Made by a program: the position numbers and the translations under genes. This document shows positions 36,417-45,594 of a stretch of 64,000 bases of DNA, in pieces. Under the pieces are notes generated by a model, which was not told where the DNA came from, ran no database searches, and saw nothing but the letters and a program-made list of their open reading frames with translations. The stretch spans positions 235,381 through 299,380 of the forward strand of contig JAUJMO010000002.1 in assembly GCA_030446805.1 (NCBI GenBank), read 5' to 3'. Source of the stretch: Caulobacteraceae bacterium. Lineage in GTDB: Bacteria > Pseudomonadota > Alphaproteobacteria > Caulobacterales > Caulobacteraceae. Every line of letters begins with the position of its first letter. Positions within the stretch are counted from its first letter, which is position 1.

Positions 36417-36530
36417 TACGGGCGAAGCTTGCGAGCGATCCTCGGGCATCCGGCGGCGGCTTTCGTTTCCGCGACCCCCACGCCCGTCCAAGCGCTCCAC
36501 GGCAATGGGCGCCTTCCGGCAGAAGTCTGC

Positions 36531-37550
36531 TCAGGCCGGGATGAAGACGACGTCCGTGCCGGCCCTCACCGCCGCGCCGAGCTCTTTCGCGTCCCAGTTG
36601 GTCAGGCGCACGCAACCGTGGCTGGCCTGTTTGGCGATCATGCGGGGGAGGGGCGAGCCATGAATGCCGTACCCGTCCTTGGTCAGGTCGATCCACATGG
36701 ATCCGACCGGATTGTTGGGGCCCGGCGCGATCTTCAGTCGTTGGTCGGGTCCCCAGCTCCGGCCTCTCGGGTCGAAGTAGTAGGCCGGATCGGGCGCCAC
36801 CACCCGGACCTTCATGCTTCCGTCCGGAGACGGGAGGCTCTGGCTGCCGATCGTGGCGGGGTAGAGGGCGACCAGCTTTCCGGCCGCGTCATAGGCGCGA
36901 ACGGCGTTGTCGCCCTTGTCCACCTCGATCCGGGCGACCTTTGTTCCAAGCTCATCGGAGCCTGAGGCAGGAACCAGGATCTCTGCGCCGCTGCGAGTGA
37001 AATCCGCCCCGGGATTGAGAGCCTCCAGCAGGGCCACCGTCGTGTGGTGCTTCTCCGCCAGCAGCTCCTGCGGGCTCGTATAGCCCAGCCGCTCCAGTTT
37101 CGCCTGGTCCACCATGCTGGCGGGGACGTGGTCCAGGAACGGTCCCGTGACGTCGGCCCCTTGGATCGTGTAGCGGACGACAACCACTCCCGAACCTGCC
37201 TTTCGAAGCCGCTGCATCAGAGGTCGATCGATCTTCCCGTCCGCCGGCAGGCCCGCACTCTGTTCGAACGCCCGTATCGCCCGAGCGGTGTTGGCGCCCC
37301 ACACGCCGTCGACGGGTCCAGGAGAGAACCGGGCCTGGTCGAGCCAAACCTGCGCAGCCAGCACCTCTCGCCGTCGCCGCTCCGAGAACAGCTGGGCTGG
37401 AGCTTGATCGAGGCCCGGATCGGAGACCTGGATGGCGCTCTCGGCCGCAGAAGCGAAGGCGGAGGGCGCGCCGGAGCTGACCACGCCAGCGGCCAGGAGA
37501 GCCGGGATGGCCAGGGCTCTCAGTCGGACGAGGATCGTGTTGCGAGGCAT
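36531..37550 (-). CDS. L,D-transpeptidase (YkuD) with peptidoglycan-binding domain
   Basis: 339 aa, periplasmic, with a signal peptide (LAIPALLAAGVVSSGAPSAFA). A PG_binding_1-type repeat follows (VWLDQARFSPGPVDGVWGAN), then a LysM-like middle region and a C-terminal YkuD domain. The catalytic motif is complete: GIHGSPLP and, 10 or so residues later, SHGCVRLTNWDAKEL with the nucleophilic Cys. It forms or remodels meso-DAP cross-links or attaches proteins to the wall. It follows the PRC-barrel gene by 44 bases. Confidence 0.93.
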   Translation of the reverse strand: MPRNTILVRLRALAIPALLAAGVVSSGAPSAFASAAESAIQVSDPGLDQAPAQLFSERRRREVLAAQVWLDQARFSPGPVDGVWGANTARAIRAFEQSAGLPADGKIDRPLMQRLRKAGSGVVVVRYTIQGADVTGPFLDHVPASMVDQAKLERLGYTSPQELLAEKHHTTVALLEALNPGADFTRSGAEILVPASGSDELGTKVARIEVDKGDNAVRAYDAAGKLVALYPATIGSQSLPSPDGSMKVRVVAPDPAYYFDPRGRSWGPDQRLKIAPGPNNPVGSMWIDLTKDGYGIHGSPLPRMIAKQASHGCVRLTNWDAKELGAAVRAGTDVVFIPA

Positions 37551-37594
37551 GCGGGCTTCGGTAGGGCTTTTGGGGTGAGCGGGGCGGGTTTCGC

Positions 37595-37912
37595 CTACCT
37601 CGGGCGCATCAGGCGGCCCTGGTAGGGCGGCATGGCCGAGGGGCGGAGGGACGCCGCCTGGGATGTTCCGCCGCTGATCGGAGGATCGTGAGCGACGACG
37701 TCATCGGACCGGATTTCCAGCCCCTCGACGGCGTAGGCCTCGCCCTGGTCCGTCACCACGGACTTCACGCGCTCGCCATCGAGATCGACCACGAGGTCCT
37801 TGATCACCCCGACCTGTCGACCCGAGTTGTTGAGCAACGGACGTTCCCGAATGTCCTGATCGCTGTCCTCCAGGGTCCAGCCGTTCAGTTCGCTCAGAGT
37901 CTGCAGCGCCAT
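37595..37912 (-). CDS. PRC-barrel domain protein
   Basis: 105 aa; a PRC-barrel-like beta-barrel core (LLNNSGRQVGVIKDLVVDLDGE, shortened here to the motif VGVIKDLVVDLDG, and VVTDQGEAYAVEGLEI). PRC-barrel proteins bind RNA, proteins or envelope partners; this soluble version has no signal peptide. It lies between a membrane-anchored protein and an L,D-transpeptidase in one transcription unit. Confidence 0.75.
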   Translation of the reverse strand: MALQTLSELNGWTLEDSDQDIRERPLLNNSGRQVGVIKDLVVDLDGERVKSVVTDQGEAYAVEGLEIRSDDVVAHDPPISGGTSQAASLRPSAMPPYQGRLMRPR

Positions 37913-37926
37913 GGTGTCGCCTCCTG

Positions 37927-38562
37927 TTATTGGGGAGCCCGGCCCGGAGGACCCGCGGGGGCGAACTCCGCCGGGCTGACGACCTGGGCGGAATTGGCCC
38001 AGACGTATACCGGCTGGCTGGCGAGGGCGGCGCGATCCCCAGCGTCCAGAACGTCTCCGGCAGGCGGGTCGTCGGCTCGGCGGACGATGCCGTCGACGCG
38101 GACCCGTTGTCCGGCGTTGACGTTCACCCGGCCCTCGACATAGGCGGGCGGGGACGGGATCTTCTGGTCCAGGACCACCAGAACGCGTCGGCCGGCGCCC
38201 TCGCCGATCCAGAAGGTGGCGTCTCCGACCATCTCCGGCACGGGAACGTTCTCGAGTCGCACCGGACGTCCGGACAGCGCACTCGGGTCGCTCGCGGCCA
38301 GGAGGGGCTGGAGGCTTGTGATCGGTTCACCTGCCGCGGAGGCGGCCGGAGCGCCTGCTGCGGAGCCGGCGGGGGGCACGGGTACGGGCAGCACGGGCTG
38401 CGTCGCCCGCAAGCCGGCCGACGCGGCTTGAGTGTCAGTGAGTTGGTCGCCGTCGTTGTTCAGCCGCGACAACAGGAACCAGAGCAGTCCCGCCGTCACC
38501 AGGGCCAGCAGGAGCAGCAGCCACCAAGGGGTCGTTTTACGCTTCAGCCTGATCTCAGCCAT
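37927..38562 (-). CDS. Membrane-anchored protein of unknown function
   Basis: 211 aa from the ATG at 38562 (MAEIRLKRK); the longer frame to 38931 is a shadow of the neighbouring gene. An N-terminal helix (WWLLLLLALVTAGLLWFLLS) is followed by an Ala/Pro linker and a folded domain (about residues 95-200) with RPVRLENVPVPEMVGDATF, RRVLVVLDQ and GQRVRVDGIVRRAD. The domain pattern is like OB-fold proteins that report on membrane or periplasmic conditions; I cannot name a family. It lies 14 bases after the PCuAC-like gene and is likely co-transcribed. Confidence 0.7.
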   Translation of the reverse strand: MAEIRLKRKTTPWWLLLLLALVTAGLLWFLLSRLNNDGDQLTDTQAASAGLRATQPVLPVPVPPAGSAAGAPAASAAGEPITSLQPLLAASDPSALSGRPVRLENVPVPEMVGDATFWIGEGAGRRVLVVLDQKIPSPPAYVEGRVNVNAGQRVRVDGIVRRADDPPAGDVLDAGDRAALASQPVYVWANSAQVVSPAEFAPAGPPGRAPQ

Positions 38563-38576
38563 GGGGTTCCTGCGGT

Positions 38577-39086
38577 CTAGGAGGCGGGTTCGGCTTCGAT
38601 CCGGATCGGGAACAGAAGCTGCTGTGGCCCCGCATGCTCGAAGGTAAGCTGGGCGGGCACGGCGGTTCCGGCTACGAGCGGCGCCTTCAACCCGACCAGA
38701 CGCATGACATAGCCGCCCGGTGCGAGCTGAACCGCGCCCCTGGCGGGGATGGTGACGGCCTCGACCGGCCGCATGCGCATGACGTTGCCGTCCACGAAGG
38801 TCTCGTGGACCTCCACCCCGTCCGCCGCATTCGTGGAGCCGCCCGTCAGGCGCTCCTCCTGGGCGGAATTGTTCGCCGCCGTGAAGAAGCAGGAGGTGGT
38901 GGTGGCTCCCTGCGGCGTGGCCCGGCACCAAGCCTCCGTGAGAGCCAGCCCCTCGGTCGCCCGTGCGCGCGCGTCCTCGTCTCCGCCGCAGCCGACGAGA
39001 GCCGAGGAGAAACTCAGGGCGGCCAGAACGGCGACGATCTTATGCGGTCGATGCCTGGGGCGGAGGCCGAAAGATATCGGTCTCAT
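38577..39086 (-). CDS. PCu(A)C-like copper chaperone lipoprotein, degenerate site
   Basis: 169 aa from the ATG at 39086, with a lipoprotein leader (VLAALSFSSALVGC). The DUF461/PCuAC core is clear: TEAWCRATPQG near the start, YFFTAANNS-like FFTAANNS, DGVEVHETFVDGNVMRMRPV and LAPGGYVMRLVGLK. The Cu(I) motif H-x10-M-x21-H-x-M is only half conserved: the first His and Met are there, but the HxM pair in the GGY block reads Val-Met-Arg. Copper binding through the usual site is therefore doubtful. It heads a unit with an operator-like repeat 76 bases upstream. Confidence 0.82.
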   Translation of the reverse strand: MRPISFGLRPRHRPHKIVAVLAALSFSSALVGCGGDEDARARATEGLALTEAWCRATPQGATTTSCFFTAANNSAQEERLTGGSTNAADGVEVHETFVDGNVMRMRPVEAVTIPARGAVQLAPGGYVMRLVGLKAPLVAGTAVPAQLTFEHAGPQQLLFPIRIEAEPAS

Positions 39087-39161
39087 GGTTCCAGGGACGG
39101 AGGTGCAACGGTGATGAGGTAGGTTCACCCTCGGATTATCCGCGACATCGTCCAGGCCCTT

Positions 39162-39177
39162 TGTTCAAGACTGAACA
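39162..39177. promoter_or_regulatory. Operator-like inverted repeat, site 2
   Basis: TGTTCA-AGAC-TGAACA, a 6-4-6 inverted repeat 76 bases upstream of the PCuAC-like ATG at 39086. It matches the repeat at 36401-36416 in arm sequence and spacing. It could be a shared operator for a local regulator that is not identified. Confidence 0.5.
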
Positions 39178-39292
39178 TAGGGAGCGGAAAAGGCAGGGAC
39201 GCTGACCTGAGACACTCCCCCGTCCGTCCGTTGCATTGTTTGCACTACGGGAGACTGCCGGGGATGTAGGACGAACTTGAGCATCCGTCGGC

Positions 39293-40471
39293 TCACGTTC
39301 GAGACTCGCCACGCGCGATCCGGAGCACGATCCAGCCCAGCACCCCCGCCAGGAGCGAACCGCCCAGCACTCCGATCTTCACGGCGTCTTGGAGTTCGGG
39401 GCCGGTGAAGGCCAGCAAGCCGATGAACAGGCTCATGGTGAAGCCGATGCCGCAGAGCAGAGCTACGCCGTAGAGCTGGAGCCAACTCGCGTTGGCGGGT
39501 AGGTCGGCCAAACCGGCCTTGATGGCCAACCAGGAGAAGCCGAACACGCCGACCTGCTTGCCGAAGAAGAGGCCAGCCGCCACCCCGAGGGGCACAGGGC
39601 CCAGCACCCCCGGGAGGTCGGCGCCGGCCAGCGAGACTCCGGCGTTGGCGAAGCCGAAGACCGGGACGACGAGGAAGGCGACCCAAGGTGCGAGACCATG
39701 CTCCAAGCGGTGGAGCGGCGACTCGGTGGACTCAGGGCGGGCGGGCGTGGCTCGAAGCGGGATCGTCAGGGCCAGGATCACGCCGGCCAAGGTGGCGTGG
39801 ACGCCCGATTGCAGGAAGAAGAGCCACAGCGCCGCACCAAGCACGAGGTAGGGCCCCAGCCGCGTGACCCGCAGCCGATTGAGGGCGAGCAGGCCGCCGA
39901 GGATGAGGGCGGCCGCTCCCAACGCCCACCAGGACACCTCGGCCGTGTAAAAGAAGGCGATGATAACCACGGCGCCCAGGTCATCGATGATGGCGAGAGC
40001 CGCCAGGAACACCTTCAGCGAGGCGGGCACGCGCGAGCCCAGGAGAGAGATCACTCCCAGAGCAAAGGCGATATCGGTCGCAGCGGGTATGGCCCAGCCC
40101 CGCATGGCGATGGGGTCGTCCAGATTGAAAGCGAGGTAGATGAGGGCCGGGGCTATCATCCCGCCCGCGGCGGCGATCCCCGGCAGGGCGCGGCGCGACC
40201 AAGTGGAGAGCTGGCCGTCCAGCATCTCCCGTTTGATCTCCAGACCCACGAAAAGGAAAAAGACGGCCATCAGACCGTCGTTGATCCAGTGCAACAGGTC
40301 CAAGCCCGCCAACGGTTGATGAAGGGCGGCGAAGTAGGGGCCAGCCAGGGGGGAGTTGGCGACGAAGAGCGCCAGTGCGGCGGCGGCCATGAGCACGAGC
40401 CCGCCGGCGGACTCGCTGTCGATGAACTCCCGCAAAGCGGAGCGGGGGCGTGTCGCGTCGCTTGGCTTCAA
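39293..40471 (-). CDS. nhaA: Na+/H+ antiporter NhaA, copy 1
   Basis: 392 aa, inner-membrane sodium/proton antiporter. The chosen start is a TTG at 40471, behind a GGAGAAGG RBS and overlapping the preceding stop in a TTGA arrangement; upstream sequence in this frame belongs to another gene. With this start the key acidic residues fall at Asp133 ([11 protein letters not shown]) and Asp163-Asp164 ([11 protein letters not shown]), as in E. coli NhaA. It ends a long minus-strand series of coupled genes that also contains a second nhaA. Confidence 0.95.
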   Translation of the reverse strand: MKPSDATRPRSALREFIDSESAGGLVLMAAAALALFVANSPLAGPYFAALHQPLAGLDLLHWINDGLMAVFFLFVGLEIKREMLDGQLSTWSRRALPGIAAAGGMIAPALIYLAFNLDDPIAMRGWAIPAATDIAFALGVISLLGSRVPASLKVFLAALAIIDDLGAVVIIAFFYTAEVSWWALGAAALILGGLLALNRLRVTRLGPYLVLGAALWLFFLQSGVHATLAGVILALTIPLRATPARPESTESPLHRLEHGLAPWVAFLVVPVFGFANAGVSLAGADLPGVLGPVPLGVAAGLFFGKQVGVFGFSWLAIKAGLADLPANASWLQLYGVALLCGIGFTMSLFIGLLAFTGPELQDAVKIGVLGGSLLAGVLGWIVLRIARGESRT

Positions 40472-40997
40472 GGCGCCTTCTCCTGGCCAGACCAGTCGCC
40501 CTCTTGGCCCGGCGACTGGGACGGCGCCAAGCCGGCGGCGTCGCGGATGCGATGATGCAGTTGCGGAGCGTGCGCAGTGGAGGTGTCGACAGGGCCGCAC
40601 CAGTTCCACGCGTCAGGGGTGGAAGCAACCAAGCCCTTCTCGATCAGTCGGCGGGAGAGCGACCGCCCGTTCACGAAAATCCGGACACGGTCAGGGGGAT
40701 CGTCCTCGGCTCTCGCGATCTCGACTTGCTCCTGCACCGACACGGCGAGGCGTCGCGCGCTTCCCTGGCCAGGAGCGCCTCGGCCCAGCAATCCGCCTCG
40801 GCCAGTCGCTCCAGGGACCAGCCTAAACGGCTGCGAATGGATCTGCATCCGTCCGCAGTAGGCGTGATCTCCCCGCCGAAGCGGCCGCGACCCGGTCCCT
40901 CCTCGGGAGTGCAAGGCGAGGGTCCGTCCAAACGCCCGCGAGAAGATCGAGCTGCGCTTTCGATCACCTGGCGCGGATAGGAGGCTGCTGACCTCAT
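40468..40997 (-). pseudogene. Thermonuclease-like protein, frameshifted paralogue
   Basis: Two frames together match the intact lipoprotein at 42335-42853. In one frame: GWSLERLAEADCWAEALLAREA; in the other: RVRIFVNGRSLSRRLIEKGL and [14 protein letters not shown] (compare RVLVHGRDLSRLLLEQGL and GGWDWCGPM). At least one frame change near 40750 is needed, and probably a second near 40840. The ATG at 40997 overlaps the methyltransferase stop and the final TGA overlaps the NhaA start, so the gene's operon position is preserved. The N-terminal leader expected for a secreted protein is not recognisable. Confidence 0.7.
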
Positions 40998-41755
40998 CTG
41001 CGCCGGGGGGCTTCGGCCGAACCATGTCGCGCAACACAGACCTGGTTCCGACTCGTTTTGCCGAAGGGCCGACGTTCGAAGTCGCCGAACCGGTCGACCA
41101 ATCGCATCCCGGCCGCGGCAAGGACCTCCGGCAACTCCGAAGGGAAGGTCTGGCGCAAGCGAAGCGGCTCCAAGTGATGCGTGACGCCGGTCGGGTCCTC
41201 AACACGCCAGCGAGCCTCCATGACCTGCCGCTCGGGATCGTAAGACGCGCGTTCATGAATGCGGACCCCCTCGGGCGTCGAGTGCGCCCGACGAAATCTC
41301 TCGGCTGAGGGGCGGGTCAGCCGCTTGAGGTTTGGGTTGACGATGTCGAAGGCGAGCGAGCCCCAGGGCTCCAGGTGCCGACGGGTCGCGCGCAGGCAGC
41401 CGACGAGCGCGTCGGCGGTGATCATGTGCGCGAGCGAATTGCAGCTAACAATGATGAGGTCGTAGCGCCGGCCCAGGTCGAAGCTCGCCATATCGGCCTG
41501 AATCCATTCGATGGCGACATCGGCGGCTTCAGCCTTGCACCGTGCGGCCGTCAGCATCGTTGCCGAGGAGTCCAGGCCGGTCACCTTGTGGCCGTCTTGG
41601 GCCAGGGGCACGGTCAATCGTCCCGTGCCGCAGGCCATTTCGAGGACGGAGCCTCCCGATTGGGCGGCCAGCCCGCGATAGAATGGATCGCAGGGACCTG
41701 GCGGGACCACGCGGTCGTAGATCGTCGGAAGATCGTAAAGAGCTTGGGTTTGCAT
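40994..41755 (-). CDS. Class I SAM-dependent methyltransferase
   Basis: 253 aa. SAM-binding motif I is VLEMACGTGRLTVPLA, motif II VTGLDSSATMLTAA and motif IV DLIIVSCNSLAHM; the C-terminal half is a beta-rich substrate region. Small-molecule methyltransferases of the ubiE type look like this, but the substrate is unknown. It follows the HTH protein by about 100 bases and overlaps the frameshifted nuclease-like gene by four bases. Confidence 0.9.
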   Translation of the reverse strand: MQTQALYDLPTIYDRVVPPGPCDPFYRGLAAQSGGSVLEMACGTGRLTVPLAQDGHKVTGLDSSATMLTAARCKAEAADVAIEWIQADMASFDLGRRYDLIIVSCNSLAHMITADALVGCLRATRRHLEPWGSLAFDIVNPNLKRLTRPSAERFRRAHSTPEGVRIHERASYDPERQVMEARWRVEDPTGVTHHLEPLRLRQTFPSELPEVLAAAGMRLVDRFGDFERRPFGKTSRNQVCVARHGSAEAPRRR

Positions 41756-41856
41756 CGGGACTTCAGTTCGAACCTGACCAAGCGGACCACCTCTTGCACA
41801 TCCAGAGCCGGCTCAAGCCTTTTTCGAGAGCGTCTGGAATCGGGCCGCACCGCGGG

Positions 41857-42048
41857 TCAGCCTTGGCTTGCGGCTTCGAGGTGGACGGGGGAGGGGGAGG
41901 ACGGTCTCGGCAGCTCCGCGTTTCGGAAGGCCCGCCGGATAGCGATCAGAGTCTCTTCGCGAGGTCGTCGAAGACCCTGCTCGAATGCGAGCACGGTGAG
42001 CACGGAGATTCCGATCGCTCTCTTCGCCGCCCGATTCTGCAGCTTCAA
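41857..42048 (-). CDS. Small HTH (XRE-like) protein
   Basis: 63 aa if started at the TTG at 42048, which overlaps the preceding stop as TTGA. The sequence GISVLTVLAFEQGLRRPREE and then TLIAIRRAFRNAEL is the helix-turn-helix plus following helix of XRE/Cro proteins that read ...GVS..TI..FE.G.R.P...TL.AI..A...AG. The first helix is poorly conserved, and the protein may be a truncated regulator. The upstream extension in this frame lies under other genes. Confidence 0.55.
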   Translation of the reverse strand: MKLQNRAAKRAIGISVLTVLAFEQGLRRPREETLIAIRRAFRNAELPRPSSPSPVHLEAASQG

Positions 42049-42335
42049 GGGGCGACCGCCCCGGACTTGGCGAGGCGCCGTCTCAAGGCATAGCCGCCCG
42101 CCGGCAGAAGAAAGCCTGGCGCGAGAACCAGGAAGCGAACCAAGGTGTATTCCAGACGCGTCGCGGCTGCGAAATCGAGCAGCCAGTCTTCTGTGCGCTG
42201 ATCCAGCCTCAGCCAGTCCCGGCTGAGCGCGCCTAGAACAAAAAGAGCAACGCAGCCGAAGACTCAGACGGCCCCTGCGAGCTGGAGCCCTTTGGCGACC
42301 TTCAATCTTCCGTCTCCCGGAGAACTGGACGACAT
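42045..42335 (-). pseudogene. Small membrane protein gene with an in-frame TGA
   Basis: 97 codons from the ATG at 42335, which touches the previous stop as TGATG. The frame reads MSSSSPGDGRLKVAKGLQLAGAV, a TGA at 42266-42264, then continues VFGCVALFVLGALSRDWLRL, ... EYTLVRFLVLAPGFLLPAGG and ends at 42045. Both halves look like one two-helix membrane protein, so the TGA is probably a nonsense mutation (or a read error); nothing suggests selenocysteine. The end overlaps the HTH gene's TTG. Confidence 0.6.
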
Positions 42336-42853
42336 CACCCTTCTTCTCCGGCTCGGTCGACGCCTGCCGCGCTCTCGGGACGAGCTTCCTGCGGAACCGA
42401 CGGCGCCGCGTAACCCAACCGAGGCGCCCCCGCCGCGTCGAGGACCATTGGACCGCACCAGTCCCAGCCACCCATGGTCCGAGCCGCCAGACCTTGCTCC
42501 AAGAGCAACCTCGAAAGATCGCGGCCATGCACGAGCACCCTGGCTCGACTCGGGTCATCGCCGGCGGGCAGGATCTCCAAATCGCGGACATAGTCCGTCT
42601 CGGCTCGAAGCACCTCCATGGCCTCGCGCGCCAGCAGAGCCTCGGCCCAACAACGCGCCCGAGGCGCCGCGTCAGGTACGCTGATGTCGGCCAGTCGAAC
42701 CGTGCGTTCACCGACGCGCAGGGTCGCCGGGCTGAGGACTTCGACCTCTTCGGACTGGCCTGCATTCTCCGAAAAAGGCGAGCCGCGGCGGCCGCATCCG
42801 GTGAGCATGGTCGAGAGGATAAGCAGGCTTGCCGCAGCAGCGCGTGGCGTCAT
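42335..42853 (-). CDS. Thermonuclease-like lipoprotein
   Basis: 172 aa with a lipoprotein leader (ASLLILSTMLTGC). The body follows the staphylococcal-nuclease fold pattern: TVRLADISVPDAAPRARCWA at the RLxGIDxPE position, AEALLAREAMEVLRAE, then RARVLVHGRDLSRLLLEQGL and a WDWCGP end. The catalytic Glu of SNase (PE) is Asp here (PD), and the D-x-YGR element is missing, so nuclease activity is doubtful. It overlaps the preceding membrane gene by four bases. Confidence 0.7.
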   Translation of the reverse strand: MTPRAAAASLLILSTMLTGCGRRGSPFSENAGQSEEVEVLSPATLRVGERTVRLADISVPDAAPRARCWAEALLAREAMEVLRAETDYVRDLEILPAGDDPSRARVLVHGRDLSRLLLEQGLAARTMGGWDWCGPMVLDAAGAPRLGYAAPSVPQEARPESAAGVDRAGEEG

Positions 42854-43332
42854 GACGAGGCCGTCGGGCTGGAGGGCGATCGCGAGCGAATCCGGCGTCG
42901 CTCCGCCCCAGACTTGAACAACACGGCCTGCAACAGAGCGGCAGGGAGAGCGGCCACGATGAGCTGGTAAACAACGAGGAACGCCGCCATGGCAGCCACC
43001 AGCATCCCTGAGACCCGGGCCGGGAGCCCGAAATCCTCAGCGAGGAATCGAAACAGGAGTGTCAGGCTGACCGCGTACACCAGGGCCGCCCAAAGAAGGA
43101 TCGTCAACAAGGCGTGCCCACGCGACGCTGGACGACGCCACGCCAGCCAGACGCTGGACAATCCCACCCAGCAGGCTCCCACCCAAAAGTGCTCCCACCA
43201 GTCGCTGCGGGCTTCCTCGAGACCTTCGAGCAGCCACTCCACCACGAGCCAAAGACCCGTCAGCAGGCCCAGGGCGGCCGTCGCGGCCGCAGCGAGCCAG
43301 AGCGGCGCAGGGCTCCTCATCGGCAGCTGCAT
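42850..43332 (-). CDS. Four-helix membrane protein of unknown function
   Basis: 160 aa: helices LWLAAAATAALGLLTGLWLV, HFWVGACWVGLSSVWLAW, LLTILLWAALVYAVSLTLLF and LVAAMAAFLVVYQLIVAAL. The family is not recognised. The ATG at 43332 lies one base after the NhaA stop, and the C-terminus overlaps the thermonuclease-like gene, so it is firmly inside the nhaA operon. A second ATG four codons in (43320) is possible. Confidence 0.65.
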   Translation of the reverse strand: MQLPMRSPAPLWLAAAATAALGLLTGLWLVVEWLLEGLEEARSDWWEHFWVGACWVGLSSVWLAWRRPASRGHALLTILLWAALVYAVSLTLLFRFLAEDFGLPARVSGMLVAAMAAFLVVYQLIVAALPAALLQAVLFKSGAERRRIRSRSPSSPTASS

Positions 43333-43333
43333 C

Positions 43334-44565
<1,232 letters not shown>

Positions 44566-44566
<1 letters not shown>

Positions 44567-45076
44567 CAGCGGACCTTCCGGGACCGCTCTAGGACAGGCC
44601 GATGACCTTCTTGATTCAGTGCGCCCGACGGCGCAGTGGAGGCGTTCGGCTGGGCGTCCATGCCTTGGCCGGGCGTGCTCCCCGGCTTCGGGTGATGCGG
44701 GCTTTCGGCATTCTCGCGCTTCAGAGCCAGTGCGTTTCGGCTCAGGGCGGCCTGGGATCGACGTCCTGCCTCGCGCGAGACGGTCAACCTCCTTGTTGAG
44801 CCGCTTCAGCGCCGCGGAGAGCACCCGGAGTTTCAGCGCCGAGCCGGTGTCTCCCCCGGCCGCCTGCACCCCGCGAGGCGCCGCCTTGCCCCGCATCTCT
44901 CGCCGCTGCTCACTCAAGCGATCCCGGGCTTTGTTGCGCATCTCGCGTACGCGGACCCGCAAGCCGGTGACCTGATCGCGTTCAAGCCCGCAAAGCCCGG
45001 GGTAGTGCGATGGCTCGACGGCTTCCCACTCCGCCGCAGTCAGGGCCCGTCGTTCGGATGATTTCGTCAGCGTCAT
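44566..45076 (-). pseudogene. Conserved alphaproteobacterial small protein, frameshifted
   Basis: From the ATG at 45076 one frame reads [20 protein letters not shown], ... [28 protein letters not shown] and [16 protein letters not shown]; the family continues in the other frame as [31 protein letters not shown] and ends at a TGA that overlaps the NhaA ATG. The frame switch is near 44785. Because of it, the first frame runs open into nhaA and produces an artificial 602-aa fusion. I recall such ~170-aa Lys/Arg-rich proteins as conserved unknowns in this class. It could be a sequencing indel. Confidence 0.7.
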
Positions 45077-45197
45077 GGATGCTCTCCGCGTGGAACGGCT
45101 TGGCCGGGTGCACAGCGCGGTTATGGACGGGTGCTCGCTCAAGCGCGCAGTTCGGTTCGAAGTTCTTCTCTGGCGTCAGGCTTGTCGAAGCACCGTC

Positions 45198-45407
45198 TCA
45201 GGCCGACGCCGGAAGGGCCACCAGTTCGCCGAACTCCGTCTGGGCGAGCAGCTCGACCTGGACGCCGTCAGCCTTGCTCAGCCGCGCGATCTCGGATGCG
45301 CAGCTCACGGCTGCGGAGCGGCGTGTAAACCGACCCAGCCCTTGTCCGTCCAACAGGAGGCGCCAGGAACCTTCTACCTGGAGGACGGACAGCTGCATCT
45401 TCGACAT
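45198..45407 (-). CDS. Small unknown protein, paralogue of 36368 protein
   Basis: 69 aa, MSKMQLSVLQVEGSWRLLLD and then FTRRSAAVSCASEIARLSK and VELLAQTEFGELVAL. The pattern VxxxxGWRxLxx...F..R.AA...A.......V.LL.Q..FGEL matches the first 75 residues of the composite ORF at 36368, so the two are paralogues. It looks like a small beta-alpha-beta domain of the DUF2188 sort. A GAGGAGA RBS is close to the ATG, and an 11-bp-period direct repeat lies 53-71 bases upstream. Confidence 0.65.
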   Translation of the reverse strand: MSKMQLSVLQVEGSWRLLLDGQGLGRFTRRSAAVSCASEIARLSKADGVQVELLAQTEFGELVALPASA

Positions 45408-45459
45408 GGTGCTTCTCTCCTCAGATCTTGGCCATCCTAACTCGACCGCGTGCCGAGAC

Positions 45460-45478
45460 CAGCATAAGGACAGTATAA
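45460..45478. repeat. Short direct repeat upstream of the 69-aa protein
   Basis: CAGCATAA-GGA-CAGTATAA on the plus strand (TTATACTG-TCC-TTATGCTG on the gene's strand). The 11-bp period places both copies on one face of the helix, the arrangement bound by OmpR/PhoB-type response regulators. Only one such site is seen in the window. Confidence 0.4.
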
Positions 45479-45594
45479 GGTTGGCCCGCGCCCAGCTGAT
45501 CTGCTGTTCGTCAGACTGGGTGTTCAGCTTGTTGCATCAAAGCGTCGGCCGAGCACTGTGCCGCCAGGACTGCGGTTCGGGTCTGAGGCACCTG

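Noticed and set aside
41857..42765. 302-codon minus frame covering the HTH protein and the nuclease-like gene
   Set aside because: Only its last 63 codons look like protein; the rest is a shadow of better-supported genes.
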